Below, one piece after another: positions 21,973 to 33,004 of a stretch of DNA of 64,000 nucleotides. Both the position numbers and the translations under genes were made by a program. Below the pieces are notes generated by a model. The model made no database searches and was not told the origin of the DNA. It saw only the letters and a program-made list of their open reading frames with translations. This DNA is from Undaria pinnatifida (taxonomy: Eukaryota > Sar > Phaeophyceae > Laminariales > Alariaceae). The stretch spans positions 6,169,919 to 6,233,918 of the forward strand of contig JABAKD010000016.1 of the NCBI GenBank assembly GCA_012845835.1, given 5' to 3'. The stretch's first letter is position 1; each line of letters begins with the position of its first letter.

Positions 21973-23538
21973 ATGACTGCAGCATCGACTTGCAGTCATT
22001 GCGGAAAGCAAGGGAACAACGCCCGCAACTGCTGGAAAAGGAAGGACGACAATGACAGCACGTCTACTGGCACCCACAACAAACAGAATAACAGGGAATC
22101 TTTAAACGGCAAAGCAGCATTCAACGTTGGAGCTGAGCACAAGTGGTGTTCTGTACACAAAACTGCCTTGCACGACGACACGGAATGCTACAAGCAAGGA
22201 GCGCCACGCCCACCGCAGAGTGGACGCGCTCACACTGCCTCTGCTGTACAAGACGCGAGCACACGCCCCAACGACGACGAAATGCCGTCCCTCAACTTCG
22301 ACGATGGTTTCGAAGAGGGATTCGCGTTTACAGGGCTGCTACCTGGTAGCGGCAACAGGGGTTTTCACCTCAAGGGTTTTCACCCCAATGGTAGCGGCAA
22401 TAGGAGTTTTCACCCCAACAGCGACAGGTTCACGATGCTGGTGGACAGCGGCGCGTCGGACCACCTGATAGACGAGGAGCTGGTTCCAAGACTGCGGAAA
22501 ACCATGAGGGATTACAAGAAGCCAAAGGATCCGAAGACCATCATAACCAACGGGAAGAACGTATTCGCAACAGCAACAGGCACCATCTGGAGATACATCG
22601 TCGACCAGGTGGGCAAGCGTGTTCCTGTTCGCATCTCGGTCATGTTTGTACCTGGACTGGGACGCAATGTCTTCTCCATCAAGGCAGTGCAATCAGGAGC
22701 AAGCACTATCCTCGAGACGAGAAACCCCCACTTGCAGTTCGATAGCAGCACTTCGCTTCCGCTCACGCAACACCCAGAGGACAAGGGCGTATGCTCTTAC
22801 GATGTATTTCTTCGCACCCTGGGCGACACGGCTGATACGTCATCAACGCCTGCTGTAGTTCCTGCAGCACAGGCAAGCAACGACGCCAATCGAGGCGTTT
22901 GCACCTTCAAAGAGATTCAAGAATTCTGCACCAACTCCAGCATGGCCATGGAGTACACCACGACGGTAACGCCCCAACGAAAGAGGTTGTCCGCGCGGTA
23001 TGGACAGAAGCATGCGACCCAAAAGGAGTGCACACCGTCAGGCGGAAACAGCACGCCTGAAGAGGCTACTGCCACGGAGACTGAGCGCCAACATGCGCAA
23101 ATCCCGGACAAGCCCGATAAAGCCATTGTCACTGAGACGGAGCGCTTTTTTTCGCTAGTTCAGGTCATGCTACACTACTACGACCAACCTTCTGAAAAAA
23201 GAAAAGTTATCGACAACAGCCGAAGCGTCATCATCACCAGAGATTGGAGAATCGTCATCAAGGGCTGGAGCACTACCGCAAGAAGTTGGAGTGTCATTGA
23301 CAGGAATTACACCTGCTATTACGCCCGGGGACGCACATTCTACTATAACTGGGGCCGCACTGGATATACCGCATCACGAGATCGCCAGTACAAGACCCAA
23401 TCCAAGAGTCGAGGATACCTTCGACAACACGCACGCAACAGAAGCATCAGGGACAACCCCACCGATCACGTGTGTAAACTTCACCTGCACCGAGAGAGAC
23501 CCGTTTCGGATCTCGGAGGAGGAAAACCGGGTGATTAA
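21973..23538 (+). CDS. Zinc knuckles and aspartic protease of element 2
   Basis: A 521-codon frame. The first knuckle, at residues 7-20 (CSHCGKQGNNARNC), has the CX2CX4HX4C layout but Asn in place of His. A second Cys/His cluster at 59-72 fits CX2HX4HX4C. The protease begins near residue 153 with LVDSGASDH (catalytic Asp 158) and includes GLGRNVFSIKAVQSGAS, typical of copia proteases. Here the protease should mature Gag in virus-like particles. After about residue 390 the frame becomes unnatural, while the +1 frame continues plausibly from about 23,160, suggesting a frameshift next to a run of seven T. The start codon is probably not the native one, since Gag lies upstream. Confidence 0.8.
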   Translation: MTAASTCSHCGKQGNNARNCWKRKDDNDSTSTGTHNKQNNRESLNGKAAFNVGAEHKWCSVHKTALHDDTECYKQGAPRPPQSGRAHTASAVQDASTRPNDDEMPSLNFDDGFEEGFAFTGLLPGSGNRGFHLKGFHPNGSGNRSFHPNSDRFTMLVDSGASDHLIDEELVPRLRKTMRDYKKPKDPKTIITNGKNVFATATGTIWRYIVDQVGKRVPVRISVMFVPGLGRNVFSIKAVQSGASTILETRNPHLQFDSSTSLPLTQHPEDKGVCSYDVFLRTLGDTADTSSTPAVVPAAQASNDANRGVCTFKEIQEFCTNSSMAMEYTTTVTPQRKRLSARYGQKHATQKECTPSGGNSTPEEATATETERQHAQIPDKPDKAIVTETERFFSLVQVMLHYYDQPSEKRKVIDNSRSVIITRDWRIVIKGWSTTARSWSVIDRNYTCYYARGRTFYYNWGRTGYTASRDRQYKTQSKSRGYLRQHARNRSIRDNPTDHVCKLHLHRERPVSDLGGGKPGD

Positions 23539-24079
23539 AATCCCCAACGACATACTAAGACGCCATCCACTTCACAGTTCAGCATCGCTTGGAATCACTG
23601 GAACCGGAATTACCGGAGCTGGGATCTCCAAAGCATCTTCCCATGGGATCTTCGGAGCAGCGTCATCTGGATCACCATCGCACATAGGAGCAACTGCATC
23701 CGGGATCACTGGATCAACTTCATCTTGGATCACTGGAGCATCAACTGGACCAACAGCATCACATGAGACCATTGAAATCGCTGGATCATCGCCATCTGGG
23801 ACCACCGGACCATCAGCTGAGCCAAGGGTTGACGGATCGACAATGTCCGCTACACCCGGGGTCACACCAGTTACTTTTGAGCCAAGCCTCGGAGCTAAGC
23901 TAAACAACGAAACAGACCGCCAGGAGGAGGTTCACACGCTCACAACAGCAAAAGGACAGCCACGGGTAAACCCCGAGACAGGATTGCGGAATCAACACAG
24001 GACGATCAAGAGCCACTGGCGACATCTCCGGCCTTCGTGTACACCCGCAAGCCAACCTCAAGCTTCCTCGCTATCCTGA
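23160..24079 (+). CDS. Ser/Thr/Gly-rich product of element 2, unknown function
   Basis: This frame (in phase with position 23,291) reads sensibly from about 23,160, just after a TAG, and runs to a stop at 24,079. It contains GVSLTGITPAITPGD, then a repetitive region rich in Gly-Ile-Thr/Ser (residues such as GITGTGITGAG and ITGSTSSWITG), then a Pro/Glu-containing tail. The DNA of the repetitive part is built of imperfect GGATCACTGGA-like units. It occupies the place where integrase and RT would follow protease in a complete element. No catalytic motif is visible. It might be a spacer from a replaced pol or an adopted coding repeat. Confidence 0.5.
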
Positions 24080-25049
24080 GCGACGAGCCTATAAGCATCG
24101 AGGCCAAGACGCAGAGACTGGCTGCGCAATTAACAGTCGAGGCGGAGCCGATGACGGCAAAAAGTTTTGAGAGAAATAAATCTACCTACCTCTCCAACTT
24201 CAAGATTAAGTTAAGCCCTAAGTCCAAGCGACGGACAACAGACCAAGCACATCTAACGACGTCTAAATCAACAACGTCTACACCGACAAGGTCTACACCA
24301 ACAAGGTCAAGCCACTAGAACTGTGAAATGCGTTATCTCTTTACCAAAGCTGTACGTAGAGTACCGCGTGTTCTCTTTGTACAAGGCGAGCAGAGACAAC
24401 AGCCGGTGTTGTGCATGGTTTGGAAAATGCAAAATATCGCAAATAATGCCAAGTAAGGGCACAAGTCGAATAGGTAATATCGACTGGATAGTTGGATCTT
24501 ACATTTGACTACGCCATCTCCGGTACTTCAGGATATATACGGCCGGAAAAGCCCACCACCTGGACAAGTACACACGAAAGGTTAAGATACACGAGAGGTG
24601 ATGTCTCTCTATAATATGTGGTCTTATCCAGCTGTAAATCGCTGGCAGCGCCCCTTTGATTCTTTGTTTGAGGGCTGCAGGAACATTGGTAGGCTGTTTA
24701 CTCCTATGATTGTTGCGGAATGATGAACACATTCACTGTTTTAGACTACTGCAAACATCTTTTATTCCTTGGTTGATTAACCGATTGGAATATAGTTTAC
24801 GTCTGATTATTCTAGTATTGTGGGCTAGTAAGTTAACTTGCATAAATATGCAGAAGCACGTATAGTGTCAGAGCAGGATTTTTCGTGTCCGCTTATTTTG
24901 TGTTCACCCCTCGGGTATTTTAGCAAGATGAGTTTGCTCTACGCAAAACATTTTCCCCAACATTTATCATTGTTGCTGCATACATTTCTGTTATGGAGTT
25001 TTTTAGCATATAGCGCAGAGTGAGAAAGTGTTAACTTAACGGGAGGAGG
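24080..25049 (+). other. 3' non-coding interior of element 2
   Basis: The frame ends are followed by a Thr/Ser repeat (ACGTCTACACCGACAAGGTC-like units near 24,260-24,310) and then by AT-rich DNA with only short frames. A purine tract ends at the 3' LTR. No pol remnant is seen. Confidence 0.5.
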
Positions 25050-25811
25050 TATTAGAGATTCTACTTGTCAGTAACCATCATGTCGTTACTTGATAACACT
25101 TAAAAGTCATATGGCATACATTGCGAGTTGTTCGTACAACAGACAGTTATAATAAGTATGTTAGTTGTCGTTTATCGATGCAGTACGTAGCAAGCACAAG
25201 TCTCAGCAGTAATAACTTGGTTACATGATGCACAGCCGTTTACTGGCTAATCATATCCACAAGCTGGTACATGTAGTACGCACGAGCAATGCGGTGTTAT
25301 CAAATAAATGCGGCGGAATAACGTACCTGGAGCAACATTCATGGAATATGATTTTAGGATGACTGTCGGAGCGTTGACGTAGCTAAGCTCCCAGAAGCAA
25401 ACCTCAGGGAACATTGCCAAAGGTACGGTAGACCACGAGCAAGCCTCAGGAAACGTTGCTGTAGGTGGATCAGACAACGGCACCCGTAGAGTACATCTGT
25501 CCGTAGCATACGCATTGTGCCGTCTCGATCAGGTGATGGCCAGGCCCACCTCGATCACTCCTCTTTGCTCACCATCAGCTCTCATCTGCTGAACAAATAA
25601 ACCATCAATCAAGATATCGGCCTGGGGTCGCCGAACAACATGTTCTCTGCTAGAGCTGTCTGCTCTTACAGGCTCACCTAACCGTGGCCCTCGTTTGCCT
25701 CAAATCATATATATATATAGGCTGTGTCTTCATCGGGTCATCCGAAAGCGAGCCTACGAGCGTACACCAGCTAAGAGCTGATACACGCCACATGCCACCT
25801 AAGAATTAATA
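25050..25811 (+). repeat. 3' LTR of element 2
   Basis: 762 bp beginning TATTAGAGATT and ending AAGAATTAATA, followed by the duplicated CTAGG at 25,812-25,816. Confidence 0.88.
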
Positions 25812-25816
25812 CTAGG

Positions 25817-26935
25817 TTACTGAGTCAGGTCATATATATGAAGAATCGATGAATTGGAAGCACACCTCGTACTCATCATGGTAAATCAACGCGTTGTGAG
25901 CATGGATTGTGAGCTGACGAGTTGTGAGCATGACTAGTAAGCATCATCGGCAAGTTGTGGTATACTCACGGTACTTCCCTTGTATAGGCAGTGCACAGCA
26001 GCCGTGTATATCCAGTCCGTCCCATCCTTCCTGACTTGGTATGGTCGCTCCAATATGAATGCTTGTATCCCGTTCATGACATGTCATTCTCGTTTTTCTT
26101 GGACCTCACTTCTTTTCAGTTATATTCTCTCGTATACTAAACCCCTTCATCACCAAACGTTCACCTGTGTGTTTGCCGCAGATGAAGGAAGTCTTTCAGT
26201 TTTTCACCACGTGAACAGCTTAGCGATGCACTTGAACATGTCACTAAGTTCCCTGGTTCCCATCAGTCACTATCGGACGGTACTGTAGCACAAAAGACTG
26301 AGCTCAAAGCCTTGATTCCGCACACAACGAAAGTTGAAGCAATGAATCAATACCGACTGAATGTACCAGTGCATTGCTTATTTTTTGTGTAGCTATTTTT
26401 CCCTAATCTTGATTGAAGTAGCTGTGTGCGAAACGGAAATACAAAAAGAATAGTTACAAAAAGATTAGTTAACCCGTTTCACGGCTATATTTCTTGGGTA
26501 CGTACTAGACAACAAAAGGCAAATGATTTGGGACACCAGTCACAATGTTGTTACTTATTATTGAATTTTGCAAGTGTGAGGTTGGTTGTGTTGGTAAGCA
26601 CATACATTTAACAATCTTGAGCTTGGTTCTATGTTGAGAAACAAATAAGTTAGAGTTTCATCTTAGATATTGGGAATGCATTATTTTGTACCCTATCGCC
26701 TAACCAAATGGTGAGGGAAATTTGGGTTTTCAATGTTCCCCCTCACAATCAATTCAGGTAAAATGCACTAATATTCTCAGGAATATTGGTGTATTATACC
26801 TTCCTTGATTGTGCTATGTTATTATTTATTTTTTGTAACTTATGCGCTACAAATAGGAGGTAGGTTTGAGGAGTTTGATGTATGATATATTCCATCAGTG
26901 GATAATGGGTGCATTTAAGCTCCTGTATTTTGCAG
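25817..26935 (+). repeat. Inverted-repeat arm A, right part
   Basis: It matches the reverse complement of about 31,735-32,811 over about 1.1 kb with scattered differences. With 19,019-19,219 it forms the unit interrupted by element 2. The minus strand carries a broken version of the frame seen in arm B (stop at the codon after DDAY). Confidence 0.8.
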
Positions 26936-27304
26936 CTTCGAGTATTTATTTACACCAACAAGACAGCTGTCAAATCGCACATACATCAAAAAGTTCTCGC
27001 AAATGTTTGCACATGGCCGGTCACCCATCGACCAGTCAGTGTATTTTCCAAGAAGATCTGGAAATACCTGGTAGGCCACAACAGCATCAGATCACTATGA
27101 TTTATCTGGGCCGTCCTTACAGCAGTAGTATCACACAAACCTTCCTTATTTCCGATACTACACCCGGATGAATTACATTGCAGTATAGCTGCATGCTCTA
27201 TCTGCCGTAAGGATGCGGGCGAACGCACGGGGGTGCCAAATGCAAAAAAAGCATCCGCCTCTTGCGTCACACTTCCTCCGAAGGGGAACCTTGTAATACA
27301 CAAC
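26936..27304. other. No gene recognised
   Basis: Unique-looking DNA between two repeats. A 101-aa plus frame and a 105-aa minus frame overlap here, neither recognisable. Confidence 0.4.
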
Positions 27305-27757
27305 TGTTACGGTTCCGTGACAATTTCATGAGTTACTATGACAGAGGCGTTTTCGTGATAGTAGGGGCCGCGATATTTACGTCCCCTCCCTAAGTCGGGT
27401 GTGGCTGCCCCACCCGGACACAATCAATTCCTTGGGTTCACGTTCATAAACCCTGCGAATAAGCAATCAAGTCACCATCTACACACTACTTTCTTGGGAG
27501 ACTTCATATCTGGAACACCTGCACAGGGGACTTGCTCTCTTTCTCCGAGGAACGTACAAGCGCCTTCCGGACTCGGTCGTATCGGTCCTTCGGAGGTCAG
27601 TCATTATGAATATCTGAGGCGTGCTACAGACATAGCCCACATGGGGATCCTGCGATGCTAGTAGGCTAGATATCCTCGTCTGCTTCGCCTTGATAGATAT
27701 CCTCGTCAGTCTCGCCTTGACTCTAGACTTCGCTGCACAAGGGCACGATTTGTGACA
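27305..27757 (+). repeat. Dispersed repeat, solo-LTR-like, copy 2
   Basis: About 453 bp, TGTTACGG...TTTGTGACA, closely matching 3,366-3,824 with small deletions (for example CATCTATCAATTC versus CAATTC). Confidence 0.65.
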
Positions 27758-28660
27758 TGGTGTCCATCCCAGATACGCGCTTGCCCTCGCGGGTGATCAC
27801 CTAGTGTATCTCTGGTTTTGGATTTCTCGTCGTGGTTCTGTTTGCTGCTTCTCCTGCTGCTGTATCTTTTGTGCTCCGAGCGCGTCACTTATTTTGTTCC
27901 TTTCTTTTTCAGAGCCCGTGCGCGCGACTTTTAGCGCGCGCTCCTGGGAGCCCAGCCTGCCCAGCAGCAGTTAGGTGGGCACGGTGCATTGCAGCAGTTA
28001 AGTGGGCACGGTGCCGCCCTTGCCCGCGTCCCGCGTCGATACCCAATGGCGTCGCTTGCACGATCTTCTTTTCTCGTATTTTTTGTGTTTTTGTTTCTTT
28101 TCTTTTCTTTTCCCACATGAACATTGTTTTTTTCAACTTTTTTGCGAGTTGATCCCACATTACAGCACAGTAGTATTATTGCTGCCGTAGACTATACTAT
28201 TTCGACAGGTATCCGCTGATTTTTTGGTCAACGGCACACCCAGGGGAGCGCGCTACCCTGGAGTGTGCCTGTCTCGTTGCTCTCACCATGGCTCCCTCCA
28301 GTTTTGCTTGCCCTCTATGGCGTTGTCGGATGGCACAGGTGAGAGTTAAACATCATTACACCCGTTCTAGGCCCCCGCCCTTCCTTTGCACTTGCCGGCG
28401 CTGAAAAATGAACAAGAAAACAGAAGCAAGAAGCAATAGTCCGAAGGGATGCGGGATAGTGGTTTGCGTGCGCGCCACGGATGTACTGGCTGCGGAAACT
28501 CCCACGCCCTTTATCCGAGCGTGTGTCTCTGCCGTCGCTGCCGTTGCTGATGCCGCGCGTTGTTACTTTCGCTGCTCGTTCCTCCACTGCTTGGGGTGCC
28601 CCGTGAGAACCGCCTACAGCAGGTGAGGCCCAAGGTAGTACGGTGTCCTATATACAAGAG
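27758..28660. other. No gene recognised
   Basis: A GC-rich stretch near 27,910-28,050 includes a short duplication (CAGCAGTTAGGTGGGCACGG and CAGCAGTTAAGTGGGCACGG). Frames are short. Nothing is supportable. Confidence 0.4.
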
Positions 28661-28662
28661 CT

Positions 28663-30085
28663 CCGCGTCGTGTGCGGCTGACGCCGCCCGCTACGCTCGC
28701 GCAAGGAAGATTTCAACTAAATAAGAAGGGGACAGAAAGAGGAGGCCCATGAATCAGTGCAAGTAGCGGTTTGATAATGCCAAGAGGTACTTGTGCGGAG
28801 CTGATTGCCCTGTCTGGGCTGTGCTGTATGTTGGCGATGTCACGTTTTGATCGGCAGTACAGTAGTACGGGTGAAAATTTGTCGAAGAAAAAAACACGAA
28901 GAGGACCGAGATGGAGGACAAAATCAACGACGAAATGAAAAAAGACCAGTACACACACGTACTACCGGTACGCCGCCCGCTACGCTCGCGCAAGGAAGAA
29001 TGCAACTGAAACATGTAAAGGGGGCAGGAAGAAGAGGCCCGTGATTATTTGGTGCGAACAGCGAAGTGATAATGCCAAGAGGTGCTCGTGCAGAGGTAAT
29101 TGCCCTGCGCGGTGCTGGGTGCTTGTTGATAGTCACGTTCTGAACGGCAGTACGTGCGGTATTTGCGGGGAGGGGGGGGGCATGGGGACCGAGAGAGGGC
29201 AATCAACTGAAGAAAGCAAAGAGACGAGAACACAACACGTACATAATGGTACCTGGTACCTGTACCATACCTGGTACTACTGCTGTATGTTCAACAGAAC
29301 GCACAGCGCCGCACGACCCAACACCGCAAAACGAAGGGCAAGGCACGGCACCGCACTATGCCCCGCTGCATTGCTGAGCTATATATAGCCGGGCTGACCT
29401 GAGCTGGGGGTGCATTGTTTGTTATCCAACAACGCAGTATGTACAAAATTATTAATAGTACCGGTACGTGGTATGATACTGCGAATGTTACTGGCATGTA
29501 TGAACTAGTAAAAGTACCGCAAAGCACGCAGCATGGCGAAGCACGGCAAAGCACGGCACCGCACGGCGCTGTGCTCTGCTGAGCTAGCGCTGCGGTGTGC
29601 TGCTGAGCTGAGCGGCAGGGCACGGCAGGGCATCGCAGGGCACGGCACTGCACGGCGCTGCGCTGCCGAGCTACAGCACTGCGGTGGGGTGCTGGGCGGA
29701 GCTGAGCTGAGATGATGAGCCAAACCGAGATCTCAGCTAATATGGTAAAACTTCGTGCACCTACAAAACAAATGGTGGAAATCAAAGAAAAGCTAAAGCT
29801 GGACCGTTCCGCAAGTAATGCACAGGCGGCAAATTAGCGGAAAATGGTAGGAAGTTCAACTTAATACACGAAAAAAAAAAAAAATCGCGAAAAAGTTCAA
29901 AATCGTGTTGGCAGGAAAACCAAATTGGCAGGAAGCAGCTGAAAAGTCAAGAAACAACTGGCAAAACGAGCAGAAACAAAATAATAAGGCGGAGCAACAA
30001 ATCAAAGAAAAGCTGGACCGTCCGACCCCGGAGATGCCAGGGATGCACCAACCGAGCACTTTCAGAAAAAAGATCTAAGTAAGTA
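28663..30085 (+). repeat. Composite repeat R2, copy A
   Basis: In order: a GC-rich hairpin motif (28,674-28,704); subunit 1 with TGATAATGCCAAGAGGT; a second CGCCGCCCGCTACGCTCGCGC at about 28,972; subunit 2, which repeats the TGATAATGCCAAGAGGTGCT block; a GGTACC-rich link near 29,249; a GC-rich GGCACGGCAGGG region (29,530-29,710); and the R5 module to about 30,060. The same order occurs at 50,513-52,060 and, inverted, at 46,973-48,935. Frames in the GC-rich part are repeat artefacts. Confidence 0.8.
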
Positions 30086-30339
30086 AGTCTATGTACGCAG
30101 AATTTTCACACTCACAACAACAGTACCTTGCGCTGAGAAGATGGACAGAAGTGATGTATTTGTGTCGATAAGAGGGGAGACACTCGACTTTCGAACCCAC
30201 GCCTGACGTTCTTGAAATGTGTACCCCGGCCTCAACGGCCCCCGACTCATGTTGTACTCGCACACTTCCCTGGTACTTCTGCATGCCGCTGTATGTACAT
30301 TGTCGTACGAGCACAAACGCCGTGTGGTACTACCTGAAT

Positions 30340-31076
30340 CGACAGGTCAGCATGCTACCTACGCCGAACAAGCAGCTTCAAAATATGAGTATTGACGCGA
30401 AATTCGTCGAACTCACACCTAAAATGGCAGAGTGACAGCGTATCAATTTGGTGTCCCACAGAGTTTTTATTATTATTGTATACCAGGTATATATTTTGGG
30501 GGGGGGGAGTAGCCGACTTTCATTCTCGAATGCTGTATTAAGAGTAACATATAAGATAACTAATAATATTCTGTATTCGTACTCCTCCCGATATTAAAGC
30601 CGGGGGGGAGAAAAAACAAAATAAACCGCCTACCATACATAGGATAGAGAAGTATAGTGGAAACTACAGTAATAAATTTATAAAATAGATGTGATGTTAG
30701 ATCTAGCTCAAAATTTCCCACCTAAAGTAAAAATACCAACACTTACCATTATAATGAACAAGAAATAGGACCCCTCCTGATATAAACTCACCCGTATAGT
30801 ATTGTACAAGTGCCAACAACGCAGCTTGCAAAGATGAGTATTGACCTGAAATTCGTCGAACTCACGGCTGACGTCCTTGAAATATTTTTTATAAAATATG
30901 TATATACTCGTATATATGTGTGTGTTTTTTAACAAAACAATATGACCCCTCCCATTATGAAAAAACTCACCCACATAGTATATTACAAGTACCAACGACG
31001 CAGCTTGCGAAGATGAGTATTGACCCGAAATTCGTCGAACTCACGGCTGACGTCCTTGAAATATTTTCATAAAATA
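30340..31076 (-). repeat. Dispersed repeat R1, inverted copy
   Basis: Reverse complement of 6,676-7,260, with the opening block present three times (near 30,366-30,425, 30,800-30,890 and 30,975-31,076). The tRNA-like segment near 30,430-30,470 is partly deleted. Confidence 0.75.
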
Positions 31077-31734
31077 TCCAAACCCTTGGAGTCGGCCCCA
31101 CGCGGTAGCCCAAGTGACCCAGAAATTTTAATGGAAAGCAATGGTCACGTAAGTGCATTCCGTTGCCGCTATTCGACTCTTATGAGCATCAATCCATTTG
31201 GGTATTTCTTAACAACACCCTACGGAATTTTTGAAGTTCCAGAAGCCTACCAGTGTTGGAATTGATCCAGGATTGTGATATTGTTTAAACTTGCTTACAA
31301 ATTTCTTTTAGCTGAGAGATTATCGTAAAATAACATTATATATTACAATATAATGTAGACCCATTACTACCATTGCCTAAATTTATCTTCAGGTAACCGT
31401 AAAAATTGACGATTGATGTAATTTGCAAAGCATTATATTGGTATTAAACCTATGTTTGAAATTGAAACTGACCTTATCCGAATAACTTTATGAAATGTAC
31501 ATACGGGAATAACCCTCCCGCCCACCCCACGTACTCACCACTATGTTTCCATAAAAGGGCTGACGTGGTAGACCACCAAACTTCGTAGAATGGGTGCAGG
31601 GGTTAGGAATAATGAGACAGGCATGCGTAAGAAGTAGAAAAGTGATTTCATGCGTTATGTAGAAAAATATAGATTATTCCAAAGGGTAACGGACTAATGA
31701 AGCTATTATAATAAATGATATTAAACGATTGTTA
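31077..31734. other. No gene recognised
   Basis: AT-rich DNA with only short frames. No repeat partner noticed. Confidence 0.4.
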
Positions 31735-33004
31735 AAATACAGGAGCTTAAATGCATCCATGATCCACTGATGAAATATATCACGCATCAAACCGTTAATA
31801 GCTATCTCCTATTCGTAGCACCTAAGTGACACAAAAAATAGTCATAACATATTACAATCAAGGAAGGAATTATTCACCAATATTCCTGAGAATAGTAGTG
31901 CATCATACCTGAATTGACTGTGAGGGGGAACATTGAAAACCCAAATGTCCCTCGCCATTTGGTTAGGAGATACAAAATAATGCATTATCGAAATCTAATA
32001 TGAAACCCTAACTTATTTATTTCTCAACATAGAACCAACCTCAAGATTGTTAAATGTATCTACTTCTCAACAGAACCAACCTCACGCTCTTGCAAAATTC
32101 AATAATAAGTAACATTATGACTGGTCTCCCAACTTATCTGCCTCTTACTGTCTAGTACGTATACATGAAATATAGCCGTGAAACGGATGAACTAATTTTT
32201 TTGTATTACCGTTTCGCACACAGCTACTTCAATCAAGATCAGGGAAAAACAACTACACAAAAAATAAGCAATGCACTTGAACATTCAGTCGGTATTGATT
32301 CATTGCTTCTACTTTCGTTGTGTGCGGAATCAAGGCTTTGAGCTCAGTCTTTTGTGCTACAGTACCGTCCGAGAGTGACTGAGGGGAACCAGGGAGCCTT
32401 AGTGACATGTTCAAGTGCATTGCTAAGCTGTTCATGTGGTGAAAATCCGAAAGACTTCCTTCATCTGCGGCAAACGTACAGGTGAACGTTTGGTGATGAA
32501 CGGGTTTAGTACACGAGAGAATATAATTGAAAAGAAGTGCGGTCCAAGAAAAACGAAAATTGACATGTCATCATGGACGGGATACAAGCTTTCATATTGG
32601 AGCGACCATACCAAGTCAGGAAGGATGGGACGGACTGGATGTACACGGCTGCTGTGCACTGCCTATACAAGGGAAGTACCATGAGTATACCACAGCTTGC
32701 CGATGATGCTCACTATAATTACAATCCATGCTCCATCGCGTTGATTTACCATGATGAGTACGAGGTGTGCTTCCAATTTATCGATTCTTCATATATATGA
32801 CCTGACTCAGTAACCTAAGTACCAATAGCCACTGTAATTAATTGGATATAAAATGTATTCCCCATGCGGGAAAACAACTTCGCAACTCTTGCATAATGAC
32901 ATGACTCGGTAGTATAAATGGTATCATATTAAGATTCATATTTAGTGCGATCAGCTACTGTTGTAAACAAAAATCTGAATTAAACCGAAATAATGAGAGA
33001 ACGG
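31735..33004 (-). repeat. Inverted-repeat arm B: empty site of element 2
   Basis: Reverse complement of arm A (19,019-19,219 joined to 25,817-26,935). The junction near 32,812-32,818 (TAACCTAAGTACC) lacks the 6.6-kb element, so this copy preserves the pre-insertion sequence apart from about one base at the target. Confidence 0.85.
32573..32800 (+). CDS. Hypothetical 75-aa frame in arm B
   Basis: A short frame starting MDGIQAF and ending FIDSSYI. The same frame can be read on the minus strand of arm A with most residues kept, but there it stops early. An upstream stop lies just before the ATG, and a different frame upstream (32,436-32,560) looks continuous, so this may be the remnant of a longer broken gene. 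No family is recognised, and no membrane or metal-binding pattern is clear. Confidence 0.3.
   Translation: MDGIQAFILERPYQVRKDGTDWMYTAAVHCLYKGSTMSIPQLADDAHYNYNPCSIALIYHDEYEVCFQFIDSSYI

Larger units (their letters stand above)
19220..25811 (+). mobile_element. LTR retrotransposon 2, Gag-protease only, non-canonical ends
   Basis: Direct LTRs lie at 19,220-19,979 (760 bp) and 25,050-25,811 (762 bp, with one extra TA in a TA run). The ends are TATT...AATA rather than TG...CA. The 5-bp duplication CTAGG flanks both sides (19,215-19,219 and 25,812-25,816). An inverted copy of the flanks at 31,735-33,004 lacks the element, confirming the boundaries. A purine tract (GGGAGGAGG) precedes the 3' LTR. 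Inside are Gag (split by a solo LTR), zinc knuckles, a copia-type aspartic protease and a Ser/Thr/Gly-rich tract. No integrase, RT or RNase H is seen, so the element is inferred to be non-autonomous. Confidence 0.9.

Noticed and set aside
29291-29785. 164-codon minus frame in the GC-rich part of R2
   Set aside because: Repeat-driven Ala/Arg/Cys-rich frame, not conserved in frame between R2 copies.
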